DNA of 6,010 nt from DASWVC01 sp036401335 (GCA_036401335.1 DASWVC010000122.1:1-6010); one strand, 5' to 3'; shown: positions 1-5,262, numbered from the stretch's first letter. Notes: generated from the sequence alone by a model not told the origin. Program-made: numbers and translations.

Positions 1-187
1 GACCACGCAACGCTCCGCGCGAAAGGCGCTGACGTGGACGCGGAGATTGCGCGTAAGGGAAAGTGCCGGACGGGGCTCGTCTCGATCGAGGTCACTATGG
101 CGGATCCTGTGCCACCGCAGTTCTTTTTCCGCGACCCTGACGGGAGCCGCTTTCTGATCGTCGAGGCGTTTTGCCTGCGGCATTTGA
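1..187 (+). pseudogene. C-terminal end of a VOC-family (glyoxalase/bleomycin-resistance fold) protein, 5' end outside the window
   Basis: The gene enters from the left edge in the frame starting at position 1. The segment FFFRDPDGSRFLIVE at about 121-165 is the typical last-strand signature of VOC-superfamily proteins, where a DPDGN/S-R turn precedes the final beta strand and a metal-ligand Glu. A normal member would end a few residues after this. Here the frame has no stop: it runs on through AT-richer sequence that does not look coded and enters the next VOC gene, closing only at 720. In the +1 frame a TGA lies at 185-187, eight codons past the motif, so loss of one T from the run at 169-172 would restore a normal end. 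It may therefore be a frameshifted gene, a sequencing error, or a true in-frame fusion. The substrate cannot be told from this fragment. Confidence 0.6.
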
Positions 188-342
188 GAACCAGCTCGCT
201 TACTTTCAATTCGACTCGCCAACACAGTAGCCGCCAATCAGGAAAGAAGCCATCGGGCTATCAAGAACCCGCAACAATCCCTTCCTTCAAATCCACAGCC
301 GGAATAGATCCCTTCACACCCAATCCTAAACCAAAGCACCAC

Positions 343-720
343 ATGAATACAAAGCACAATCCCGTCGGCTGGTTCGAACTTTATGTTCAAGATATAGAAC
401 GAGCCAAAGCCTTTTATCAGAAAACGTTCCAAGTGACCCTTGAGCGGCTTGAAAGCCCAAGCATCGAGATATGGGCCTTCCCGATGGGTATGGACATCCC
501 TGGAGCTCCGGGGGCGATCGTCAAGATGGACGGGAAGGACTCAGGCGGTGGAGGAACCATCATTTACTTTTCTTGTGCCGACTGTGCGGTGGAGGCCTCC
601 CGCGCGGTCGAGAACGGTGGACGCGTTCAGAAAGAGAAAATGTCGATCGGTGAATACGGATTCATCGCTCTTGCCATTGATACTGAGGGAAACCTCATTG
701 GGCTTCACTCGATGCAATAA
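343..720 (+). CDS. VOC family protein (glyoxalase-like domain), 125 aa
   Basis: This is a single-domain vicinal oxygen chelate protein of the usual length (about 120-130 residues). It begins NPVGWFELYVQDIERAKAFY, the standard first beta strand plus the helix with the AxxFYxxxF pattern (residues 6-29), and ends with AIDTEGNLIGLHSM, the final turn and strand (about residues 112-124). Glu12 and His122 lie at positions that often bind metal in this fold; I infer rather than see metal binding. VOC proteins include glyoxalases, dioxygenases and antibiotic-binding proteins, and this one cannot be assigned to a reaction. ATG 343 is chosen because homology begins there; the longer in-frame extension upstream (from 34) joins the end of another VOC gene through a linker that does not look coded. 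No Shine-Dalgarno is visible; the leader reads ACCAAAGCACCAC. Two tandem VOC units suggest local duplication or an operon of related proteins. Confidence 0.85.
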   Translation: MNTKHNPVGWFELYVQDIERAKAFYQKTFQVTLERLESPSIEIWAFPMGMDIPGAPGAIVKMDGKDSGGGGTIIYFSCADCAVEASRAVENGGRVQKEKMSIGEYGFIALAIDTEGNLIGLHSMQ

Positions 721-938
721 GTCAGAGGCAACACGCACTCGCACCGGTAAGTCCAGGAATCGATACGCCTCGACGGGATTGGAGACTTAACGGCCCTGAT
801 TTGCCCGCTTAGTAGGTGATAACCGGTGCCTGGATTTGGTAACGACCGTCCGTTAATTAGCGCGCGTGAGGGCCACGCGACTCTTGGCCTGGGTGAGAAC
901 CTCCGAAGCAGTTGTTGACGAACCGCCTCCGACGAGCT

Positions 939-953
939 GGCCAAGAATTGGCC
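939..953. repeat. Short perfect hairpin GGCCAA-GAA-TTGGCC
   Basis: Six-base arms with a three-base loop. No T-run follows, so it is not a simple intrinsic terminator. It is one of several stems in the gene-free stretch. Confidence 0.5.
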
Positions 954-1001
954 CATTCTCGCCGCCTGGCTCCGCCTCCGCTTCGCCCCGTGGGTTTGGA
1001 T

Positions 1002-1019
1002 CCCGCGCGTTCGCGCGGG
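1002..1019. repeat. Perfect 8-bp GC hairpin CCCGCGCG-TT-CGCGCGGG
   Basis: Eight perfectly complementary G/C pairs around TT (in RNA more likely seven pairs around a GTTC tetraloop). The following bases are not T-rich on either strand, so a rho-independent terminator is unlikely. It could be a structural element of an RNA or of a lost mobile-element end. Confidence 0.55.
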
Positions 1020-1252
1020 CCAGTGGGGTCAATAACCCCCGCCATCGAGTTGGTGCCACCCCTACGTCAAAGCCTCTCCGGGCCGGTCGTGGGGGGATAA
1101 AGAAACCCGCGTTAGACCGCGACCACGGCAAAGGTGCCGGTAGGTTCCAGGCTTTCCCGCGACGCGCAAAACCGGCAGCCGGTGGCCCTCCGTGCGCCGT
1201 CGTCTTCCGGGCGGTGCAAGACGGTGAGTTCGGCCTGGTCCGCTGTACGCGT

Positions 1253-1275
1253 GTAAGCAACCCCACCTACCGGCA
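1253..1275 (+). repeat. Candidate IS66-family left terminal inverted repeat (GTAAGC start)
   Basis: GTAAGC lies 51 bp before the tnpA start. From my knowledge of the family, IS66 elements commonly begin with GTAAGC or a close variant just upstream of tnpA. The partner repeat is missing because the right half of the element is gone, so this rests on the motif and its position only. Confidence 0.3.
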
Positions 1276-1303
1276 GGCGTGAGGTTGTGGTGGACTGGAG
1301 GGC

Positions 1304-1465
1304 ATGGAAAACCATGCAGAAGGGGTAAGTCGGCGTCGACGCACGGGCGAAGAAGTGAGTCGCTTAATAAGCGAGTTCAAAGCCAGCGGGTTACGGGTCG
1401 GGGCGTTTTGCCGCCGTCACCATTTATCGGCCAGCACGTTACGGCGCCGGCTCAAAAAGCAGGCG
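1304..1465 (+). pseudogene. tnpA: IS66-family accessory protein TnpA, N-terminal part only
   Basis: The frame from ATG 1304 gives a basic N-terminus (RRRRTGEEV) followed by a helix-turn-helix: VSRLISEFKASGLRVGAFCR and then RHHLSASTLRRRLKK, about residues 17-51. This matches the IS66 TnpA (Orf1) pattern in which 'SGL..GAFCRRH.LS.STLRRR' forms the DNA-binding domain. TnpA is an accessory DNA-binding protein needed with TnpB and TnpC for IS66 transposition. After about residue 53 the frame (open to 1609) loses all similarity, and the frame beginning near 1470 becomes IS21 IstA. The gene therefore ends at a junction, and no tnpB or tnpC follows. GGAGGG at 1297-1302 is only one base from the ATG, too close for a good ribosome site. 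Confidence 0.7.
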
Positions 1466-1469
1466 TCCC

Positions 1470-2124
1470 TGCGACGCCTTCCAACAGGAAAAACCCGTGT
1501 TGCAGCCTTTGCCACTCGCCGGCTACGACCTCAGTTGCAGCCGCCGGGTTCGGGCCACCAACCGCTGTCGGATCGCCTTCGAATCCAACCGTTACACCGT
1601 GCCCTTTGAACACGCCGGGGCGTTGCTGGAACGGCGCGTCGAACCCAATACCCTCACCCTCTACCGGGGTCAAACGCGCATTGCCCGGCACCCGCGCTGC
1701 TACGGCGGCAACCAGGACATCGAAAATCCCGATCATCTCTGCCGACTCCTCACCGAACGTAAACGCGGCGAAGAGGCGGCCTTGCTCGCGCGCTTCCTGG
1801 CCTTCCAGTCCGCACAGCGAAGCCTACTACGGCGCACTGCGCCAGCGGGAACTGCACGCCGTGGCGCATGTCCGGCGCATCCTGCGGTTGGTCGAGACCT
1901 ACGGACGCGAAACCGTGGCCCAAACGCTCACCGAAACCGTCGAACTCGGCGCCTACGGCTCCGACTACCTCCACCACCTCCTGGCCCACCGCCGGGCCCT
2001 GGAGCCCGTGATCGGCCACCTCCACCTCACCCGCAGCGCCGAACTGCTGGAGCTGGAAGTCCCGCCGCCCGACTGCTCCCGCTACGACGGCGAGCACCCG
2101 CACGGGTTACCCTCCACGGACTAA
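1470..2124 (+). pseudogene. istA: IS21-family transposase IstA, C-terminal third, frameshifted
   Basis: Two frames together give the C-terminal part of IstA. Frame 3 carries FQQEKPVLQPLPLAGYDLSC followed by RRV, then the beta-barrel of the Mu/IS21 transposase C-terminus: RIAFESNRYTVPFEHAGALL and LTLYRGQTRIARHPRCYGG. Frame 1 resumes with HSEAYYGALRQRELHAVAHV and runs through the helical tail to TAA at 2122-2124. The switch occurs at 1805-1806, where removing one C from TTCC would give ...LAFSPHSEAYY in one frame. The N-terminal helix-turn-helix and DDE catalytic core (roughly the first 300 of 400-500 residues) are missing, replaced by the IS66 tnpA start. The product cannot catalyse transposition. 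istB follows 47 bp later in the same orientation, as in intact IS21 elements. Confidence 0.8.
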
Positions 2125-2171
2125 CTGCTTCAACGACTCACTCCCACCCACGGGAGCGCGTCGACGGCTTC

Positions 2172-2961
2172 ATGAAAACCAACGCCCCGCACCCCGAGAC
2201 AACCTCTCCCAAGCTCGCGGCCCTCCCCGCAAGCGCCCGTCTGCAGGAAAACCTGCACTGCCTTCGGCTGACCTACCTGCTCGAGCACGCCCTGCCCACC
2301 GCCGAAGAGGCCGCCCGTAACGGTCAAGGCCATTTGCAGTTCCTCGACGAACTCCTCGCCGGCGAAGTGGCCTGGCGCCAGGACCGCAGCGTCCAACGCC
2401 GCCTCCAGGATGCCCGCTTCCCGGTGATCAAAACCCTGGCCGGCTCTCGACTGGACCTGGCCCACCAAACTCAACCGCATGCAAGTCGAACACCTCCTGG
2501 AGCTCGACTTCCTGGCTACCTGCACCAACGTGATCTTGGCCGGCCCCACCGGGGTGGGCAAAACCCACTTGGCCATCGCCCTGGGCCATGCCGCCTGCCT
2601 GCGCGGTCACCGCGTGCTCTTTATCTCCGCCATCGATCTCGTTAACCGCTTGAGTGCCGCCGAATCCAACCGTCAGCTGGCCCGCGAAATCCGACGTTAC
2701 CAGAGCCCTCAGCTTCTATTGATCGACGAGCTGGGGTACTTGCCCCTCGATAAGCGCGGCGCCGAACTCCTTTTCCAGGTCATCACCAAACGCTACGAGC
2801 ACGGCTCCATCGTCCTGACGACCAACATCGCCTTCAAGGATTGGCCCCGCATTTTTGCCGGCGACGCCACCATGACCTCCGCCCTGCTCGACCGCTTGCT
2901 CCACCACGCCCAACCCGTCCTCATCGAAGGCGACAGTTACCGCAGCGCCAAACGCAAATAG
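2172..2961 (+). pseudogene. istB: IS21-family helper ATPase IstB, near full length with one frameshift
   Basis: IstB is the AAA+ helper of IS21 that binds target DNA and stimulates IstA. Frame 3 from ATG 2172 gives the N-terminal domain (LRLTYLLEHALPTAEEAARN ... FLDELLAGEVAWRQDRSVQR). Frame 1 then gives WTWPTKLNRMQVEHLLELDF, the Walker A motif GPTGVGKT (2542-2565), the Walker B motif LLLIDE followed by LGYLP (2713 onward), the sensor-like segment IVLTTNIAFKDWPRIF, and the usual end LLDRLLHHAQPVLIEGDSYR. The frame changes at about 2445-2448: GGCTCTCGAC in place of an expected GGCTTCGAC (G-F-D-W-T-W), i.e. one extra C. Corrected length is about 262 residues, normal for IstB. An internal ATG at 2479 could start a 160-residue ATPase-only product. 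Without IstA it has no obvious role. Confidence 0.88.
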
Positions 2962-3053
2962 TCGTCGCTCGCCGTGGCTGCCCCCTCCGTCCCGTCCCTT
3001 TTCAAACCGGCAGAATCAGACCACTTTCACACCGGTGCGCGCAGGAGGCCACA
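2962..3053 (+). repeat. Probable IS21 right end with internal end-type repeats
   Basis: Two similar segments 25 bp apart, CCTTTTCAAACCGG (2997-3010) and CACTTTCACACCGG (3022-3035), share 11 of 14 bases. IS21 elements are known to carry several transposase-binding repeats inside their ends, commonly of a GGTCA-TTTCACACCGG type. The family ends in ...CA, so ACA at 3051-3053 is a plausible terminus. The left end is lost, so the boundary is not proven. Confidence 0.45.
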
Positions 3054-3122
3054 GAATGCAAAAATCCCCGCTTTTTGACGTGCTTCTCATGGTTGCTTGC
3101 TCGTTCGGTTTAAAGTCGATGC
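3054..3122. other. Short spacer between IS relic and MarR promoter
   Basis: The spacer contains CAAAAA/TTTTTG arms (3059-3064 and 3072-3077) around TCCCCGC. This weak A/T stem ending in T residues might act as a poor terminator after the IS. There is no gene here. Confidence 0.35.
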
Positions 3123-3151
3123 TTGACAATAGTTTCCATGGAAACTATTCG
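3123..3151 (+). promoter_or_regulatory. Promoter of the MarR gene with embedded operator
   Basis: A perfect -35 consensus TTGACA (3123-3128) is followed after 17 bp by a weak -10 TATTCG (3146-3151). The whole spacer and both hexamer edges are occupied by the 22-bp palindrome, so a bound dimer would exclude RNA polymerase. Predicted transcription start is near 3158-3160, at or next to the ATG of the regulator. Confidence 0.6.
3128..3149. promoter_or_regulatory. Perfect 22-bp palindrome, likely MarR-family operator
   Basis: The half-site AATAGTTTCCA is followed immediately by its exact reverse complement TGGAAACTATT. MarR-family dimers bind palindromes of this size, often within their own promoter. 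Its position ten bases before the regulator's ATG makes autorepression the natural reading. Which ligand relieves it is unknown. Confidence 0.75.
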
Positions 3152-3159
3152 TGGTCTTC

Positions 3160-3648
3160 ATGGAGATCCAAACGCGAAAACCGGCAGCATGCGCTTCTGC
3201 TTCCTTCTCGGGCCTGGAGGCTCATCTCGGTTATTGGTTGCGGTTGGTTTCCAACCACGTCTCCAATCGGTTCAAGCGGGCGTTGCTGGCGCAGCAGGTC
3301 TCGGTTGCCGAGTGGGTGCTTCTCCGCCAACTCCATGCCAGGCCGGAGATGATTCCGGGGGAACTTGCGGAGGCGCTCGCGCTCACGCGCGGAGCCGTCT
3401 CCAAGGTACTCGACAAGGTGGAGGCAAAGTCTTGGATCAAGCGAACGACCCAGCCGCAGGATAACCGTGTCCAGTTGCTCTCCATCACTGACCAGGGACG
3501 AAGGGTTCTGCCCACGCTCGCAGCCATCGCCGATCACAACGACCGCCACTTTTTCGACTGTCTCGACCCAGCCGAGCAGGAAAGTCTGCGCTGCCTTTTG
3601 CAGAAGGTCGCTGATTTTCACCAGATCAGAAATGTGCCGGTCGATTAG
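3160..3648 (+). CDS. MarR-family winged-helix transcriptional regulator, 162 aa
   Basis: The protein has the MarR layout: an N-terminal dimerisation helix (GLEAHLGYWLRLVSNHVSNR, about residues 18-37), helices with VSVAEWVLLRQL (47-58), the winged-helix HTH with GELAEALALTRGAVSKVLDK (67-86), the wing RTTQPQDNRVQLLSITDQG (95-113) with the conserved D-x-R at 101-103, and a C-terminal dimerisation helix. Length is typical. Such proteins are dimeric repressors that leave DNA on binding small phenolic or oxidised ligands. Start choice: ATG 3160 fits the domain. GTG 3151 would overlap the -10 box and is less likely. There is no Shine-Dalgarno, so the message may be leaderless. The perfect palindrome just upstream suggests autoregulation. 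The DUF1398 gene starts 54 bp after the stop in the same direction and is probably co-regulated. Confidence 0.9.
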   Translation: MEIQTRKPAACASASFSGLEAHLGYWLRLVSNHVSNRFKRALLAQQVSVAEWVLLRQLHARPEMIPGELAEALALTRGAVSKVLDKVEAKSWIKRTTQPQDNRVQLLSITDQGRRVLPTLAAIADHNDRHFFDCLDPAEQESLRCLLQKVADFHQIRNVPVD

Positions 3649-3702
3649 ACCGGACACCCGACAAATTTCGTCATCCATCGGCAACCATCGAAACTAGCAA
3701 CC

Positions 3703-4119
3703 ATGAGTAGAGCAATTTCCAACATAGAACAAGCCATGAGCAAAGCCATGGCCGAAAAGCCGAAGGTCGGCGGGTTTCCCTACCTCGCCGAGTGTTTACG
3801 GCGCGTGGGTGTCACCCAAAACCTCTGGTTTTTGCCCGCGTGCGAGAGCATTTACCTGACCAACGATGGTCCGGTGGTGAGTCAGGCAACCCCGTTACTG
3901 ACCGGTCTCGCCGAGGTGCCGTCCTTTGACCAGGAAGCGCTGATCCGTGCCTTGAGGATTGATCAGGCAGGCGACTCGACGTTCCCGGAATTTATTGCCG
4001 CCTGTTTCCGCGCTGGCGTGGTTCGCTACAACGCCGACTTCGAAGCTCGCACCGTCGCCTATTACGGCTGCTACGGAGAAGAGTACCTGGAAGCCTACTC
4101 AGCTGTTGATGTGCATTAG
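3703..4119 (+). CDS. DUF1398 family protein, 138 aa
   Basis: I recognise the DUF1398 family (which includes E. coli YbcV) from KVGGFPYLAECLRRVGV (21-37), the segment LPACESIYLTNDGPVV (44-59), the stretch FDQEALIRALRIDQAGDSTF followed by PEF (75-97), and the terminal ARTVAYYGCYGEEYLEAY (115-132). The length is normal and there is no signal peptide or membrane segment, so it is probably cytosolic. The biochemical function of the family is not known to me. The gene lies 54 bp downstream of the MarR regulator with no terminator between, so it is likely the output of that operon. No Shine-Dalgarno is visible before ATG 3703 (leader AAACTAGCAACC). GCAACCAT occurs twice 16 bp apart at 3681 and 3697, the second copy running into the start codon; this may be chance. 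Confidence 0.88.
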   Translation: MSRAISNIEQAMSKAMAEKPKVGGFPYLAECLRRVGVTQNLWFLPACESIYLTNDGPVVSQATPLLTGLAEVPSFDQEALIRALRIDQAGDSTFPEFIAACFRAGVVRYNADFEARTVAYYGCYGEEYLEAYSAVDVH

Positions 4120-4430
4120 CGAAGTCCGTCCCGAAAAACCTCCTTTATTTGACCCGAGGGAGCGCCCTCTGAGGAAATGTTGGCCTCACTGACGCAGAGG
4201 TGTGCCAAAAACTCGTCTCACAAATCAACGTGCCAAACGCGCACGTTGAGATGAGTTCGTGACATCACTAGCGGTGGCCAAGAGTGCCGAGGAGCAAAGC
4301 GCTGTCCCGGTAGTCGCTACTGAGAAGCGCCACCCATCTCTTCGGCGCTGATCTTGGTAGGCACTTTGCGGGTGGATTTCATCGATATTCATCCTACCAA
4401 ACACGAACTCCCCAAGGAAGCTTGCAGACA
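4120..4430. other. Intergenic stretch without a convincing gene
   Basis: After the DUF1398 stop there are small stems (GAGGG/CCCTC at 4156-4169; CCTCTG/CAGAGG arms at 4166-4171 and 4195-4200) without T-runs, and the larger hairpin described separately. A 21-codon minus-strand frame beginning MKSTRKVPTKISAEEMGG lies near 4319-4384, but nothing supports it as a gene. The long minus-strand frame covering 4225-4944 is antisense to the small ORF and to HxlR and reads as non-protein-like. Confidence 0.5.
4207..4256 (-). terminator. Hairpin with T-tract on the minus strand, terminator-like
   Basis: ACTCGTCT (4211-4218) pairs with AGATGAGT (4249-4256) with one G-T pair, and CAACGTG (4226-4232) pairs exactly with CACGTTG (4242-4248). 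A 7-base bulge lies on one side and a 9-base loop at the tip. Read on the minus strand, the outer stem is followed directly by TTTT (complement of 4207-4210). It could stop transcripts coming from the right. On the plus strand there is no T-run. Confidence 0.4.
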
Positions 4431-4655
4431 GTGAAATTGCGTCGTTTGCTTGGGGAAATGGACGCACCAAGTACCGATTCAGAACCACTCTCGCCCGAGG
4501 CAGAACCGGCCGAGCAGACCACGCCGGAATCGCCCACAAAAAGCTATCCCAAGGTGGAACTTTCTCCGGAGACCCGGGTGTTCCTGCACCGAATGGCCGA
4601 GAACCTGCGCACCCACGATCCCGACGTGCCGAAGGGTAGGAACCGACAGTATTAA
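4431..4655 (+). CDS. Unrecognised small ORF, about 74 aa (65 aa if started at 4458)
   Basis: I do not recognise this protein. From GTG 4431 it reads a short basic segment (KLRRLLGEM), then an acidic, Pro/Ser/Thr/Glu-rich stretch (DAPSTDSEPLSPEAEPAEQT) likely disordered, then a more ordered amphipathic part (VELSPETRVFLHRMAENLRT) and an Arg/Asn tail ending GRNRQY. Starts: GTG 4431 has AAGGAAG ten bases upstream; ATG 4458 has GGGG only two bases upstream. The disordered-linker-plus-helix pattern suggests a partner-binding protein or the remnant of a larger gene. It lies between the MarR/DUF1398 operon and the HxlR promoter with no obvious operon link. It may be a false frame, though its composition is more protein-like than the overlapping frames. 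Confidence 0.4.
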   Translation: MKLRRLLGEMDAPSTDSEPLSPEAEPAEQTTPESPTKSYPKVELSPETRVFLHRMAENLRTHDPDVPKGRNRQY

Positions 4656-4777
4656 CGGGATAGATCGAGATCGTTGCCACGCGTGCGCGTACGTACCACC
4701 ACGCCGGGCTGGCGCCGAAGCCGTCGATGGAAACTGCAAAACCCCTGACGCACGCCTGGTCCATAGATAACCTCCGC

Positions 4778-4831
4778 CTGGTTGCGAACTGCAACCAGTT
4801 CTGGGTTACCAGACTGGTATAATGTTGCAAC
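4778..4831 (+). promoter_or_regulatory. HxlR promoter with several overlapping dyad operators
   Basis: A consensus -10 TATAAT lies at 4818-4823; no good -35 is present at 17 bp. The region is crowded with inverted repeats: CTGGTTGC-GAACT-GCAACCAG (4778-4798, exact 8-bp arms), ACCAGT-N13-ACTGGT (4794-4818, exact 6-bp arms, right arm touching the -10), TCTGG-GTTA-CCAGA (4800-4813), and the palindrome GTTGCAAC (4824-4831) at the expected transcription start. HxlR-family regulators often bind such sites near their own promoters, so these are likely self-operators. Confidence 0.55.
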
Positions 4832-5079
4832 GGGACATGCTCGAAAAACGCTCCGGCTGCCCCATCAATCTTGCACTTGAGATGCTCGGCGACCGCTGGA
4901 GTCTCATCGTTATCCGCGACATCATGTTCGGTAACCGCAGGCACTTCCGCGAGCTACTCACGCGCTCAGAAGAAGGAATCGCGTCCAACATTCTGCCCGA
5001 CGGCTGGGAAAGTGTCATTGCTCGACTACAGGCCGCGTTCGCGCAGGTCGCGGCCGAGAAGGTGACGAAGAATGGATGA
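4822..5079 (+). pseudogene. HxlR-family transcriptional regulator, truncated after the HTH
   Basis: The first 60 residues are a clear HxlR-type winged-helix start: SGCPINLALEMLGDRWSLIV, IRDIMFGNRRHFRELL and SEEGIASNILPD (residues 11-60, using ATG 4822). Cys13 is in the position of the conserved N-terminal Cys that is redox-active in some members. A full protein is about 105-130 residues and continues with RLKxLExxGL... and the wing with an H-x-K-x-x-Y-x-LT motif. Instead the frame goes to GWESVIARLQAAFAQVAAEK and stops at 5079, unlike the family, so the wing and dimerisation helix are lost. Reading one base later gives RLGK at the right place (5001-5012) but then no similarity, so a deletion or insertion is more likely than a simple frameshift. 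ATG 4822 overlaps the -10 box; ATG 4837 (MLEKRSGCPIN) is the more likely true start. Confidence 0.8.
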
Positions 5080-5197
5080 TCCGGCGCAGGGCTTGGGCAC
5101 GCCACCAGCCAACCACCCGGCGACGTCCAGGGCCTCGGCAACGGTGGGGTTTGGCCAGCGTGTCCATCATGCAAGAGTTGAACCTCCCCTTGATTTT
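5080..5197. other. Short gap of unknown origin between HxlR remnant and ISL3 end
   Basis: No gene is recognised. A minus-strand frame without stops spans 5029-5166 (46 codons), with a protein-like stretch PNPTVAEALDVAGWLAGVPK ending LRERGL, which could be the tail of a gene cut off by the insertion. I cannot identify it. Confidence 0.3.
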
Positions 5198-5221
5198 GGC
5201 TCTCCCGCACTCTGTGTGGAA
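5198..5221 (+). repeat. Candidate ISL3-family left terminal inverted repeat
   Basis: GGCTCTCCCGCACTCTGTG starts 77 bp before the transposase ATG. From my knowledge of the family, ISL3 elements usually begin with GG(C/G)TCT-type ends close to the transposase start. The right end is missing, so the matching repeat and the usual 8-bp duplication cannot be tested. Confidence 0.4.
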
Positions 5222-5262
5222 CGCGGCGGCAAAGCGAGGGAGCGCCGAGTAGAGGGGAGCGG

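Larger units (their letters stand above)
721..1252. other. GC-rich stretch with hairpins and no convincing gene
   Basis: Both strands stay open for more than 130 codons around 853-1282. The translations are low-complexity, rich in Pro, Arg, Gly and Ala, and show no recognisable domain, so I regard them as GC-driven false frames. The stretch contains short perfect hairpins at 939-953 and 1002-1019, plus a 5-bp GGGGT/ACCCC stem near 1024-1038. It separates the VOC gene from the IS66-like relic. It could be the remains of an older insertion, a non-coding RNA or an intergenic repeat; none can be shown from one copy. Confidence 0.5.
1253..3053 (+). mobile_element. Composite relic: IS66-type left part joined to IS21-type right part
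   Basis: From left to right there is a candidate IS66 end (GTAAGC at 1253), the N-terminal part of an IS66 TnpA, then without a gap the C-terminal third of IS21 IstA, a frameshifted IstB, and a repeat-containing right end that may close at ACA 3051-3053. The rest of the IS66 element (tnpB, tnpC), the IS21 left end and the IstA catalytic DDE domain are absent. The element is thus dead for self-transposition. The likely history is insertion of IS21 in or near IS66 followed by a deletion spanning the two. The outer boundaries are estimates and no target-site duplication can be checked. Confidence 0.65.

Noticed and set aside
853..1282. Overlapping long frames on both strands (about 137-138 codons each)
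   Set aside because: Low-complexity Pro/Arg/Gly/Ala translations with no domain, mirrored on both strands. This is typical of stop-poor GC-rich DNA.
1279..1800. Frame 1 extension upstream of the IstA tail
   Set aside because: Only its part after about 1801 matches IstA. The earlier part is the wrong frame for both IS66 tnpA and istA.
1497..2645. 382-codon frame read as one protein
   Set aside because: It is an accident of two frameshifts: real IstA to about 1805, out-of-frame junk to about 2170, real IstB N-terminus to about 2445, junk after that.
3145..3684. 179-codon minus-strand frame over the MarR gene
   Set aside because: Antisense shadow of a clear MarR-family gene; no domain of its own.
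3681..3704. GCAACCAT direct repeat before the DUF1398 start
   Set aside because: Only eight bases, two copies, the second overlapping the start codon; it may be chance.
4319..4384. 21-codon minus-strand ORF (MKSTRKVPTK...)
   Set aside because: Too short, no ribosome site or homology visible.
4225..4944. 239-codon minus-strand frame
   Set aside because: It overlaps the HxlR N-terminus antisense and crosses the promoter region. Composition is not protein-like and there are no motifs.
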